The translations under genes and the position numbers were made by a program. 64,000 nt of DNA from Rhodococcus oxybenzonivorans. GTDB lineage: Bacteria > Actinomycetota > Actinomycetes > Mycobacteriales > Mycobacteriaceae. The stretch lies in the NCBI RefSeq assembly GCF_003130705.1, contig NZ_CP021354.1, positions 5,456,001 through 5,520,000 of the forward strand, read 5' to 3'. The notes under the pieces are model-generated. The model searched no databases. It saw nothing but the letters and a program-made list of their open reading frames with translations, and had not been told where the DNA came from. Numbering within the stretch: the first letter of the stretch is position 1; the number at the start of each line of letters is the position of its first letter. This document shows, one piece after another, positions 8,663 to 17,035 of the stretch.

Positions 8663-8836
8663 ATGGCGAAGTTCCTGGTGCCCGGTGTGATCAGCGCTGC
8701 GGCCGGTGTCGTTCTCGGCGCTGTGGCGACTTTCGGCATCACGGCAGCCGCACAGGACAACACCCGCCCCGAGATCGACCGGAGCGGCAACGCAGACTCC
8801 TCACTGCTGAACCAGGTTGAGTACGGCAGCCGCTGA
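8663..8836 (+). CDS. Small DUF2613 membrane/secreted protein (Rv0236A-like)
   Basis: 57 residues from ATG 8663: a single hydrophobic helix (LVPGVISAAAGVVLGAVATF) that could be a signal peptide or anchor, followed by a short polar tail ending VEYGSR. Length and position just upstream of aftD match M. tuberculosis Rv0236A (57 aa). It is too short for many ORF callers. GGGAGATGTGAG precedes the start. Its 3' end overlaps the possible TTG start of aftD, so the two are probably co-transcribed. Function unknown; the linkage to AftD suggests a role beside the arabinosyltransferase (inference). Confidence 0.85.
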   Translation: MAKFLVPGVISAAAGVVLGAVATFGITAAAQDNTRPEIDRSGNADSSLLNQVEYGSR

Positions 8837-8882
8837 GAGCGCCGGCTTCGCGAGTTCCCGCACTACCTCCGAGCCGGTGGCC

Positions 8883-11800
8883 ATGTCGTCCATGGCCCCC
8901 TCGGGGGAGCCTCTGTCCCGACGGTGGTTGTTCGGCGCCTCTGTCGTAGCGTTCTTTCTCTCGTTTCTGCAAACTCCCGGCCGGCTCGCGGCCGACACCA
9001 AATATGACCTCACCCAGAATCCGATCGGATTCCTGGAACGGGCTGCACATCAGTGGAGCAGCCAGGCGCCGATGGGCCAGGTCCAGAACCAGGCCTACGG
9101 GTACTTCTTTCCGCACGGTGCCTTCTTCGCGCTCGGCGACGTCCTCAGCATTCCTCCCTGGATAACCCAACGCGTGTGGTGGGCCCTGCTGCTCGTGGCC
9201 GGGTTCTGGGGCATCGTCCGTCTCGCGGAGGCCCTCGGCGTCGGGAGTCGCTCCTCGCGGGTCATCGCCGGAATCGCCTTCGCATTCTCCCCGCGCGTCC
9301 TCACCACCCTCGGCTCGATCTCCTCGGAAACTCTGCCGATGATGCTGGCCCCGTGGGTTCTGCTGCCGCTCGTCGTGGCGTTCGGCAATCCGAGTCCCGC
9401 AGTCCGCTGCCCGCTACTGTCGCGTTCACCTGCGCGGCTGGCGGCACAATCGGCGCTGGCTGTGGCGCTGATGGGTGCGGTGAATGCCGTCGCGACCGTC
9501 GCAGCGTGCCTGGTGGCGGGCCTCTGGTGGATATCGCACCGGCCCAACCGGCGCTGGTGGACGTTCACCGTGTGGTGGTTTCCGTTTCTCGCACTCGCCA
9601 CCCTGTGGTGGATCGTCCCCCTCCTGCTCCTTGGGAAGGTGAGCCCGCCGTTCCTCGACTACATCGAATCGTCCGGGGTGACCACCCAGTGGACCTCGCT
9701 CGCCGAGATCCTCCGCGGCACCGACAGCTGGACGCCGTTCGTCTCCCCCGAGCGCATCGCCGGTGCCGTCCTCGTCACCCAGCCCGCCGCGGTTGCCGCC
9801 ACCGGAGTCATCGCGGCGGCCGGGCTGGCGGGACTGTGCATGCGCGCGATGCCTGCGCGCGGACGCCTCGTGCTCATCCTGTTCGTCGGCGTCACCGGAC
9901 TGGCCGCCGGCTACATCGGTGAACTCGGATCTCCCGTCGCGGAACAGGTACGTCTGTTCCTCGACTCCACCGGCGCTCCGCTGCGCAACGTGCACAAGCT
10001 CGAGCCGCTCGTGCGGCTACCGCTGGTCCTCGGACTCGCTCATCTGCTCGCCCAGGTGCCCTTGCCGGGTTCGGTCCCGGCGGTACGGTGGCGCCGCGCG
10101 CTCGCTCATCCCGAACGCGAACCGATGGTCGCGGTCACCAGCCTGGTCCTCGTCGCCCTGACGCTCGCCACCTCCCTGGCCTGGACGGGGAAACTCGCAC
10201 CGCGCGGGACCTATCCGGAAGTGCCCGACTACTGGCAGCAGGCCGCGACCTGGCTCGAGCACAACGCCGGCGGAACGAGCCCGGACGGGTCCGACGCCGA
10301 GCGAGCACTCGTCGTACCGGGTGCGCCTTTCGGCAGTCAGGTGTGGGGGCTCACCCGCGACGAACCGATCCAGGCGCTGGCAACCACACCGTGGGCGTCC
10401 CGCGACGCGGTCCCGCTCACCCCGCCCGGCACGATCCGCGCGATGGACTCGGTCCAGCGCCTCATCACCGACGGCCGCCCGTCGGACGGTCTGGCCCCGA
10501 CGTTGCTCGGCCAGGGCATCCACTACCTGGTACTCCGCAACGATCTCGATCCCGACACGTCGCGGTCGACGCGACCGATCATGGCCCACCAAGCGGTCAC
10601 CGGCTCACCCGGTCTGACCCGGGTGGCCGAATTCGGCGAGGACATCGGGCCCGGCGAGGTGGACGGCCTCGTGATCGACAGCGATCTCCGGCCCCGGTAT
10701 CCGGCCATCGAGATCTTCGCGGTGTCGATGCCGGACGGCTCCCCGGCGACGAGCGGGCCGTACACCGCCGACCTCGACGACGTCCCGCTCGTACAGGGTG
10801 GCCCGGAGTCGCTGCAGCGCCTGCGCGAGAACGGGACCCTTCCCGGGGCGGGGCCGGTGCTCCTCGCGGCCGATGCCCAGCAGGCCGGGTTGCCGGTGCA
10901 AGACGTCACCGTCACCGACACTCCCCGGAACCGCGAGACGGATTACGGTCAGGTCGACAACCACAGCTCGGCGCTGCGGTCCCCGGAGGACGCGCGCCGC
11001 ACCCACAACCTCGTACCCGACTATTCGGTGGCCGATACACCGCTGGTCGAGGGCAAGTGGGAAGGTGCCCGGCTCAGCGTGTCCAGTGCCGCGTCCGACG
11101 CCACACAGCTAGGCGGAACCTCACCTGCCAGCAGTGCCGCCGCGACCGTGGACGGTGACCCCGCGACGGGCTGGTTCAGCAACGGCATCGAGCGGGCGCT
11201 CGGCCAGTGGCTTCAGATCGACTTCGACACTCCTCCGACGAGCTCCCTGCTGCAGATCACAACGAGCCCGGCGGCCATCGGCGCTCCCGTCCGCTGGATG
11301 GAGGTGTCCACGCCCAACGGCAGCACCGCCGTCAAGGTGGATGCACCCGGGAAGCCGATCACGGTGTCCGTCCCGGGCGGCGACACTCCGTGGGTGCGCA
11401 TCACCGCTACCCGCACCGAGAACGGTTCCGCCGGAACTCAATTCGGGATCAGCGAGGTGTCGGTGCAGGATTTTTCCCGCCGCGACGCACCACCCGTGAC
11501 CGTCCCCATCCGATACCGCACGGTGCTGCCTCCCACCCCCGACGGCGCGTCGGTGTCCGGGTGGAACCTCACCCAGGAGTTGCCCGGCCGCAATGCCTGC
11601 GCCGAGGCCCCCGACCGTGTCCGCTGCAGCAACGCCTTCGCGCTGCCACCGGAAGAGGCCGGCACTTTCCAGCGCACCTTGTCGGTGCCCGCCCCCACCG
11701 CCGTCACACCGCAACTCACAGTGCGGGCACGCCACGGCGCCGCGCTCGAAGAGCTTCTGACCCGCCCGGACCGACCGACTGCGCACGGCACGAGCAACAT

Positions 11801-13202
11801 CGGCGATCTCCGCGGATCCGCCTTCGCCGCCACCGACGGTGACCCGCGGACCAGCTGGTCGGCCATGCAGGACACCACCAGCGGCAAAGGGGCGAAACCC
11901 AGCCTCACCCTTCGCCTTCCGGAGCCCACACTCGTCACGGGCCTCGAGCTGACCCCCAGCGCAGGAGCCATACCCGCCGCTCCGACGACGGTCGCCGTCG
12001 ACCTCGGCGACGGCCCTCAAGTCCGAGACGTCGGCGACGATCTCACCGTCGCCGTGGAACCCCGCGTGACGGATCGGATCATGCTCAGCCTGGTGTCCTG
12101 GCAGGACGTTCTCGATCAGAACGCCCTCGGCTTCGCGCAGCTGCAACCCGCGGGGCTCGCCGAGGTCGGGGTGCTGGGTGCGGACGGCGCCCTGCTGCCG
12201 GGGTCGGGCCCCAGCGACGACTCCGGTGACCACCCCGTCTCGGTGCCCTGCGAGGAGGGCCCGGTGATCTCGGTCGCCGGACGCCTCGTGCGCACGAGCA
12301 TCTCCACCACCGCGGAACAGTTGCTGTCGGGTGACCCCGTGCCGGCCACGCTGTGCGATTCCCCTGCCCCTGTTCCGCTCGCCGCCGGCGCGCAGGACGT
12401 TTTCGTGCAACCCGGGTCGGCCTTCTTCGTCGACGATCTCCGCCTCGACGCGGGGACGGGCGCGCGTGCGGTGCCCACCGAACAGATGTCGACCACCGCC
12501 TGGACGGAGAATCATCGAGAACTTGCCGTTTCCCGGTCGGAGTCCGATCGCCTGGTCGTCGTCCCCGAGAGCACCAATGTCGGCTGGATCGCCACCGCAC
12601 CGGACGGACGCGAACTTGCCCCCGTCGTCGTCGACGGGTGGCAGCAGGGATGGATCCTGCCGGCCGGAACAGAGGGCACCGTCACCCTCGACTTCCCCAC
12701 CGACCGCTGGTACCGCCTGGGCATCTTCGGCGGGCTGCTGCTCCTCGTACCGCTGATCGCGGCGGCATGCCTGCCTCGGCGCGCACGGGAAGCTGTCCGA
12801 GACCTCGGCGCCGCGCCGAGGACGTGGGGCAGCGCGACAGCCGGATGGCTGGGACTTCTCGTGGCGTCGACGGTGATCGCCGGACCGGTCGGCGGCGCGA
12901 CAACCATCCTGCTGACCGCGCTCGCCGCCGGCCTGATTCGCCTACGCGGATCTGCCACCACGGCAAGGGTTCTCGTCGGCGTAGCAGGTGCCTCCACGAT
13001 GCTCGGGGTGGCGATGCTCTCCACGGGACCGTGGCGTGCGCCCGGTGGATACGTGGGGCACTCGTTCCTCGTTCAGTTCCCGGTGCTGGTGGCGTTGATC
13101 GCCGCCGGACTCGCCGTGCTGCCCGTCGGTGGCTCCGCGACCGCGCGGCGGGTGTTCCACCGGATGACCGCGCGCCGTGCAGGCTCCTCCACCAGCGCGT
13201 AG
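8883..13202 (+). CDS. aftD: Alpha-(1->3)-arabinofuranosyltransferase AftD
   Basis: About 1440 residues. The N-terminal ~430 residues hold many membrane segments of the GT-C fold, with an early acidic loop (PGRLAADTKYDL) and NQAYGYFFPHG as in mycobacterial AftD. The long extracytoplasmic middle contains beta-rich, discoidin/carbohydrate-binding-like modules (around DGDPATGWFSNG and again DGDPRTSWSAM). The C-terminus has further membrane helices from about residue 1280. The enzyme adds arabinofuranose from decaprenyl-phosphoryl-arabinose to arabinogalactan and lipoarabinomannan. The frame is open from TTG 8817; ATG 8883 or 8892 fits the usual start just before the first helix (LSRRWLFGASVVAFF). 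Its 3' end overlaps the convergent acyltransferase by 130 bp. Confidence 0.92.
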   Translation: MSSMAPSGEPLSRRWLFGASVVAFFLSFLQTPGRLAADTKYDLTQNPIGFLERAAHQWSSQAPMGQVQNQAYGYFFPHGAFFALGDVLSIPPWITQRVWWALLLVAGFWGIVRLAEALGVGSRSSRVIAGIAFAFSPRVLTTLGSISSETLPMMLAPWVLLPLVVAFGNPSPAVRCPLLSRSPARLAAQSALAVALMGAVNAVATVAACLVAGLWWISHRPNRRWWTFTVWWFPFLALATLWWIVPLLLLGKVSPPFLDYIESSGVTTQWTSLAEILRGTDSWTPFVSPERIAGAVLVTQPAAVAATGVIAAAGLAGLCMRAMPARGRLVLILFVGVTGLAAGYIGELGSPVAEQVRLFLDSTGAPLRNVHKLEPLVRLPLVLGLAHLLAQVPLPGSVPAVRWRRALAHPEREPMVAVTSLVLVALTLATSLAWTGKLAPRGTYPEVPDYWQQAATWLEHNAGGTSPDGSDAERALVVPGAPFGSQVWGLTRDEPIQALATTPWASRDAVPLTPPGTIRAMDSVQRLITDGRPSDGLAPTLLGQGIHYLVLRNDLDPDTSRSTRPIMAHQAVTGSPGLTRVAEFGEDIGPGEVDGLVIDSDLRPRYPAIEIFAVSMPDGSPATSGPYTADLDDVPLVQGGPESLQRLRENGTLPGAGPVLLAADAQQAGLPVQDVTVTDTPRNRETDYGQVDNHSSALRSPEDARRTHNLVPDYSVADTPLVEGKWEGARLSVSSAASDATQLGGTSPASSAAATVDGDPATGWFSNGIERALGQWLQIDFDTPPTSSLLQITTSPAAIGAPVRWMEVSTPNGSTAVKVDAPGKPITVSVPGGDTPWVRITATRTENGSAGTQFGISEVSVQDFSRRDAPPVTVPIRYRTVLPPTPDGASVSGWNLTQELPGRNACAEAPDRVRCSNAFALPPEEAGTFQRTLSVPAPTAVTPQLTVRARHGAALEELLTRPDRPTAHGTSNIGDLRGSAFAATDGDPRTSWSAMQDTTSGKGAKPSLTLRLPEPTLVTGLELTPSAGAIPAAPTTVAVDLGDGPQVRDVGDDLTVAVEPRVTDRIMLSLVSWQDVLDQNALGFAQLQPAGLAEVGVLGADGALLPGSGPSDDSGDHPVSVPCEEGPVISVAGRLVRTSISTTAEQLLSGDPVPATLCDSPAPVPLAAGAQDVFVQPGSAFFVDDLRLDAGTGARAVPTEQMSTTAWTENHRELAVSRSESDRLVVVPESTNVGWIATAPDGRELAPVVVDGWQQGWILPAGTEGTVTLDFPTDRWYRLGIFGGLLLLVPLIAAACLPRRAREAVRDLGAAPRTWGSATAGWLGLLVASTVIAGPVGGATTILLTALAAGLIRLRGSATTARVLVGVAGASTMLGVAMLSTGPWRAPGGYVGHSFLVQFPVLVALIAAGLAVLPVGGSATARRVFHRMTARRAGSSTSA

Positions 13203-14290
13203 CTGGCCGAGGCCACCGCAATACTGAGCACCGCGGTGAGGATCAGTACGTAGACGAAGTGCCCGGCGAACGGCACGAGACCGAACACCGGAAAGACGAT
13301 CGAGAGCACCGCCAGGTGCCAGATGAAGATTCCGTACGACCAACGGCCGACGGCCAGAGCAACGGGACTGGCCAGGAATCGGTGCCGCGACGTGTCGGAC
13401 AACACCAGCGGAGCCATCAGCGCGAAGCTCATCACGGCACCGAGAGCCATCTTGATGGCGTATTGCCACGGTTCGGGTCGTACCAGCCCCTCCGGCCCGG
13501 CGAGCTCGGTGGTGGTGAGACCGAAGGCGACCGCCGCGACGAGGAACATCGCGACCCGGTGCCGTGCCCAGCGGTGCATCCGCCCGGGTGGGCACACCGA
13601 CAACTCGGCCAGCACCATCCCCGCGCCGAACCACGGCAGGTATCCGGGCAACCAATTGTCGTGATGGATGCCCTCCGGCGCCGGGATGGGTAGGAAGGCC
13701 CACGTCAGGCTCACCGCGATGAGTGCCGTGATCGCGGGGATCCGCAGTCGGGCGGCCGAGCCCCGCAGTCGGACCAACGCGAAGGCCAGAAGGGGAAGCA
13801 CCAGATAGAACGCCACCTCCACCGACAGGCTCCACATCTGGGTGAGCCCGTCCGTGAGGGTCAGCGGCACGAACACCTGCACGAGACCGAGATTGGCCCA
13901 CCAGGTGCGGAAACTCGCGTGCGCGGTGGGGAGGAAAGTCAGGACGACCGCCACCGCGACCCAGTAGGCGGGCAGGATGCGTGTCGCCCGTGACAACCAG
14001 TACCGCACCATTCCCTGCGCGGGTCCCAAGCCCCGCGCGGCCCCGGCGTGCCCGCGCCACAACAAGAACCCCGACAGCGCGAAGAACACAGCCACCGCCA
14101 GATCGAACCGTCCCCAGATCCGACCCAAAACCGCGGTGTGCGTCGCTCCTGTCTGGAAGGCGACATGCGTCACCAGCACACCGAGAGCGGCGAGCCCACG
14201 CATTCCCTCGAGGGCGGGAATGAACCCTCGAGGTGTGTCGCGGGTCTCGGCGGGCACCGGCGCCTCCGAGGTCGGAACTGAACTGGTCAT
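13073..14290 (-). CDS. Membrane acyltransferase 3 (OafA/YrhL type)
   Basis: About 405 residues with roughly ten membrane helices. The N-terminal family signature is FIPALEGMRGLAALGVLVTHV (the His of the first helix), followed by FDLAVAVFFALSGFLLWR and the terminal SYALVEEPARR. Such proteins move acetyl or succinyl groups across the membrane onto envelope sugars or lipids. ATG 14290 (MTSSVPTSEAP) is preferred over 14344, which only adds a poorly conserved tail. It is convergent with aftD and overlaps it by 130 bp. It probably corresponds to the Rv0228 acyltransferase next to an Rv0227c-like gene. The acyl donor and glycan acceptor are unknown. Confidence 0.85.
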   Translation of the reverse strand: MTSSVPTSEAPVPAETRDTPRGFIPALEGMRGLAALGVLVTHVAFQTGATHTAVLGRIWGRFDLAVAVFFALSGFLLWRGHAGAARGLGPAQGMVRYWLSRATRILPAYWVAVAVVLTFLPTAHASFRTWWANLGLVQVFVPLTLTDGLTQMWSLSVEVAFYLVLPLLAFALVRLRGSAARLRIPAITALIAVSLTWAFLPIPAPEGIHHDNWLPGYLPWFGAGMVLAELSVCPPGRMHRWARHRVAMFLVAAVAFGLTTTELAGPEGLVRPEPWQYAIKMALGAVMSFALMAPLVLSDTSRHRFLASPVALAVGRWSYGIFIWHLAVLSIVFPVFGLVPFAGHFVYVLILTAVLSIAVASASYALVEEPARRAVIRWNTRRAVAEPPTGSTASPAAINATSTGN

Positions 14291-14510
14291 CAACAACAGT
14301 GTGCCTGGTCCCGGCCTCGAGACGGAAAACTGCGCCCGTGTCACTTCGCTGGAGAAGCGCCGGTGCGTTTACTATCCGATGGGGCAGATGGGCCTTCGGG
14401 ACTGTTAGTGTTTTGCCTCACGTGGTGTCGATGTGGGCTCCATGCGATCCGTGCAGCCATGCTGCCGGTGGGGGAATCTCAATCGACAGAATTGGGTTAG
14501 GAGAGACAGC

Positions 14511-15659
14511 ATGGCGGAGCGCTCAGGGCCGAGCCGGATACTTGCTTGCATTCTGGTGGGCCTCGGTGCCTTCCTCTTGGCCGTCGCCATACTCATTCCC
14601 ACCTACACGGTGGGCAAGTTGGAGAAGACGCCGTTGGACCTCGAAGTGACGACGATTGCCGAAGGCTCCGGCAGCGTACTCAATTCGCAGGCTCTCCTCG
14701 CAGGCAAGGCCGAAGTAAACACGAACGTTCCACTGGTGTCACAGCGCTACGTCACCACCGAAGACCCCGCGAACGCGGACGTCGTCACTCTCCAGGCGGG
14801 GCAGACGCTGCGGCGCACCGACAAGCAGGGCGACACCGGCCTGCTGTCCGCGATCGTCGACCGCAACACCGTCGACCGCCAGACGTCGATGCCGACGAAC
14901 GACCCGGTCGGCACCATCCAGACGCAGCCCAACCAGCCTGCCGAGGAAGTTCCGCGCGACGGACTGCAGTACAAGTTCCCGTTCAACGCGGAGCAGAAGA
15001 GCTACCCCTACTTCGACCTCAGCGCTCGCGCCACGCAGGACATCAACTTCGTCGAGGAGACGGAGATCAACGGCCTGAAGGTGTACCACTACAACCAGAC
15101 CATCGAGCCGGTCGATCTGTCGAAGGTGGTCAACTCGCCCACCAACAAGCTGACCCTGCCCGCCGAAGCCTGGGGCGTCCCCGGCGGCACGCTGCCCGTC
15201 ACCATGACGCGCTGGTACACCAACGTCCGCGACCTGTGGGTCGAGCCCGAAACCGGTGTCGTCGTCAAGGGCCAGGAGCAGCTGCACCAGTACTACGCCC
15301 GCAACAAGGCCCGGCCCGAAATCGACGTCCTGAAGGTCGAACTGCCCTTCAACGAGGAGACCATCGAGTACCAGGTCCAGCAGGCCCGTGACGGAATGGA
15401 CAAGATCAGCACCTTCGGGCGCACCGTCCCGATCATCGCGGGCATCCTCGGACTCATCGCACTGATCGCGGGCATCATCCTCGGACTCCGCGGCGGCAAG
15501 GGCCCGCAGCCGGCCCGGACCACCGGCGGAGGCGTACCCCCCGCGGAAGGTGGACGCCACTATGAGGGTTCGGACGCGCCGACGGAACAGCACGACTGGA
15601 CCACGGACAAGACCGAAGAAATTCCGGTCGCCGATCCGCGCAGGTACGACCAGCGGTAG
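14511..15659 (+). CDS. DUF3068 membrane protein (Rv0227c-like)
   Basis: 382 residues. An N-terminal helix (ILACILVGLGAFLLAVAILIP) is followed by a long extracytoplasmic domain. A C-terminal helix (VPIIAGILGLIALIAGIILGL) and a short polar cytoplasmic tail complete it: the DUF3068 arrangement also annotated as PorA-family porin. Start ATG 14511 has GGTTAGGAGAGACAGC before it; the in-frame start at 14433 lacks this. No catalytic residues are recognised. It lies between two convergent membrane-gene pairs in the glycan region, and a strong terminator follows. Confidence 0.85.
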   Translation: MAERSGPSRILACILVGLGAFLLAVAILIPTYTVGKLEKTPLDLEVTTIAEGSGSVLNSQALLAGKAEVNTNVPLVSQRYVTTEDPANADVVTLQAGQTLRRTDKQGDTGLLSAIVDRNTVDRQTSMPTNDPVGTIQTQPNQPAEEVPRDGLQYKFPFNAEQKSYPYFDLSARATQDINFVEETEINGLKVYHYNQTIEPVDLSKVVNSPTNKLTLPAEAWGVPGGTLPVTMTRWYTNVRDLWVEPETGVVVKGQEQLHQYYARNKARPEIDVLKVELPFNEETIEYQVQQARDGMDKISTFGRTVPIIAGILGLIALIAGIILGLRGGKGPQPARTTGGGVPPAEGGRHYEGSDAPTEQHDWTTDKTEEIPVADPRRYDQR

Positions 15660-15683
15660 AGCAGTCCACCCGGACACCACGTA

Positions 15684-15731
15684 GACACGACGAAGGGGAC
15701 CTCGGAATAACCGGGGTCCCTTCGTCGTGTC
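15684..15731. terminator. Terminator after the DUF3068 gene
   Basis: Arms GACACGACGAAGGGGACC (15684-15701) and GGTCCCTTCGTCGTGTC (15715-15731), with one bulged base and a 13-base loop. It lies between convergent genes and can act in both directions. Confidence 0.85.
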
Positions 15732-15778
15732 TGCGGCCGGTGGGCTGGGTGCCGCACGAAGCGATCCGAGCGAGCGAC

Positions 15779-16981
15779 CTAGACCGCTACCGCGTGCCGG
15801 GCGCTCCGGACCGCGAGAACGCTTGCGACCATCGCGGTGCTCGCCGCAACGGTGACGGCCACACCGATGAACTGACCAACGGTGGAGGCGAGGGTGAGCA
15901 TGCCGGCCATCTCGACGGCGAAGCCGATCCAGGCGATGACTGCCAGGTACGTCCGCTCCCCGGCGATGGCGGACAGCAAGGCGCCTTGGAGCACCGCCAG
16001 GCAGGCCCCCTGGAGGGCGAACAGCCACAGCAGTGACTGCACCGGCTGGTACGCCTCGCCGACGAGGAGTGGGACCAGCGGGGCGCTCACTGCGACGACC
16101 GCGACCAAAACGGCGCCGAGGCCGACCAGGACGGCGATCGCCGATCGGACTGCCTGCACGGAGTGTGCTGGGCTGGCCATCCGGGGATACAGCACCACAC
16201 CGACCGCCTGTGGAAGCCAGAACGCGGCTTTGGTCGCGACTGCGCCGAGGGCGTAGAGACCGGCGTCGTCGTTGCTGAGGACTATTCGGGCGAGGACGAG
16301 GTCCATCGACGACAACGCGATCAGCGCCAACTGCACCTGCGACGCCTTCAGGACGGCTGCGACTCCGATGGGCGTGCTCGTCGCCCCGGCCGGGTCCGGG
16401 TCGGCGAACACGCGCGCGGCCAGCGCGACGACCCCCGTTCCGACTGCACTGGCGGCGAGCGCGAATCCCGGACCGCCGCCCACGGCGAGGACCACGACGG
16501 CGGGGGCCACCTTCGCTATCCCGGCGCCGGCGAGGACGATGCTGAGGGGACCGAAACGCGCGGCGCCCTGCAGGAGTCCCTGTTCGGTGGCGAGCAGGAC
16601 CAGCACCGGCGCGGTGATCAACGCGGAGACGGTGGCGAGCATGCCCGTCTCCAAAGCCCATGCAACGGCGGGTGCGAGGAGAAGCGCCGCGATTCCGACG
16701 ATGACGGCGCATCGATAGCCGAGTTGACGCACCGCGTGCGCACCCCTGCCCCTGACTACTTCGCGCGCGACGACGGTCTGCAGCGCGAGCGCAGGCACGG
16801 CCAGAACCAGCTGGGCGGCCAGCAGGCTCGCGAATTCGCCGTAACCGGCAGGCCCGAGCCAGCGGCTGGCCGGAAGATGCAGCAGGTAGGACGCCACGTT
16901 CGCGACCATCGACCCGGCCGTCACCATGGTCACTCCGGCGACTGCCGAGGTGGTGAGGCTCTGGCGGGTCATGCGCCCCAT
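15779..16981 (-). CDS. Polysaccharide flippase-like membrane protein (MATE/Wzx superfamily)
   Basis: 400 residues, about twelve hydrophobic helices, starting with SAVAGVTMVTAGSMVANVASYLLHLPASRWLGPAGYGEFAS, which is typical of O-antigen/teichuronic-type flippases. It likely moves a polyprenyl-linked glycan or lipid across the membrane. It is divergent from the GT-C-like gene starting at 17036 (54 bp apart), so they may share a promoter region. Start ATG 16981 or 16972 (MTRQSL). Substrate unknown; the adjacent glycosyltransferase, methyltransferase and acyltransferase genes suggest an envelope glycan. Confidence 0.82.
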   Translation of the reverse strand: MGRMTRQSLTTSAVAGVTMVTAGSMVANVASYLLHLPASRWLGPAGYGEFASLLAAQLVLAVPALALQTVVAREVVRGRGAHAVRQLGYRCAVIVGIAALLLAPAVAWALETGMLATVSALITAPVLVLLATEQGLLQGAARFGPLSIVLAGAGIAKVAPAVVVLAVGGGPGFALAASAVGTGVVALAARVFADPDPAGATSTPIGVAAVLKASQVQLALIALSSMDLVLARIVLSNDDAGLYALGAVATKAAFWLPQAVGVVLYPRMASPAHSVQAVRSAIAVLVGLGAVLVAVVAVSAPLVPLLVGEAYQPVQSLLWLFALQGACLAVLQGALLSAIAGERTYLAVIAWIGFAVEMAGMLTLASTVGQFIGVAVTVAASTAMVASVLAVRSARHAVAV

Positions 16982-17035
16982 GATGCACTACGCGGCGAAC
17001 GAGCCGAGCCGATGTACCACGTATCGTGGCCGCTC

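Noticed and set aside
14739..16988. 749-codon minus-strand open frame
   Set aside because: Shadow of the DUF3068 and flippase genes; no recognisable domain.
16163..17035. Long upstream extension of the GT-C-like gene
   Set aside because: It is antisense to the flippase gene, with Arg/Gly/Asp-rich shadow composition; the conserved protein starts at 17036.
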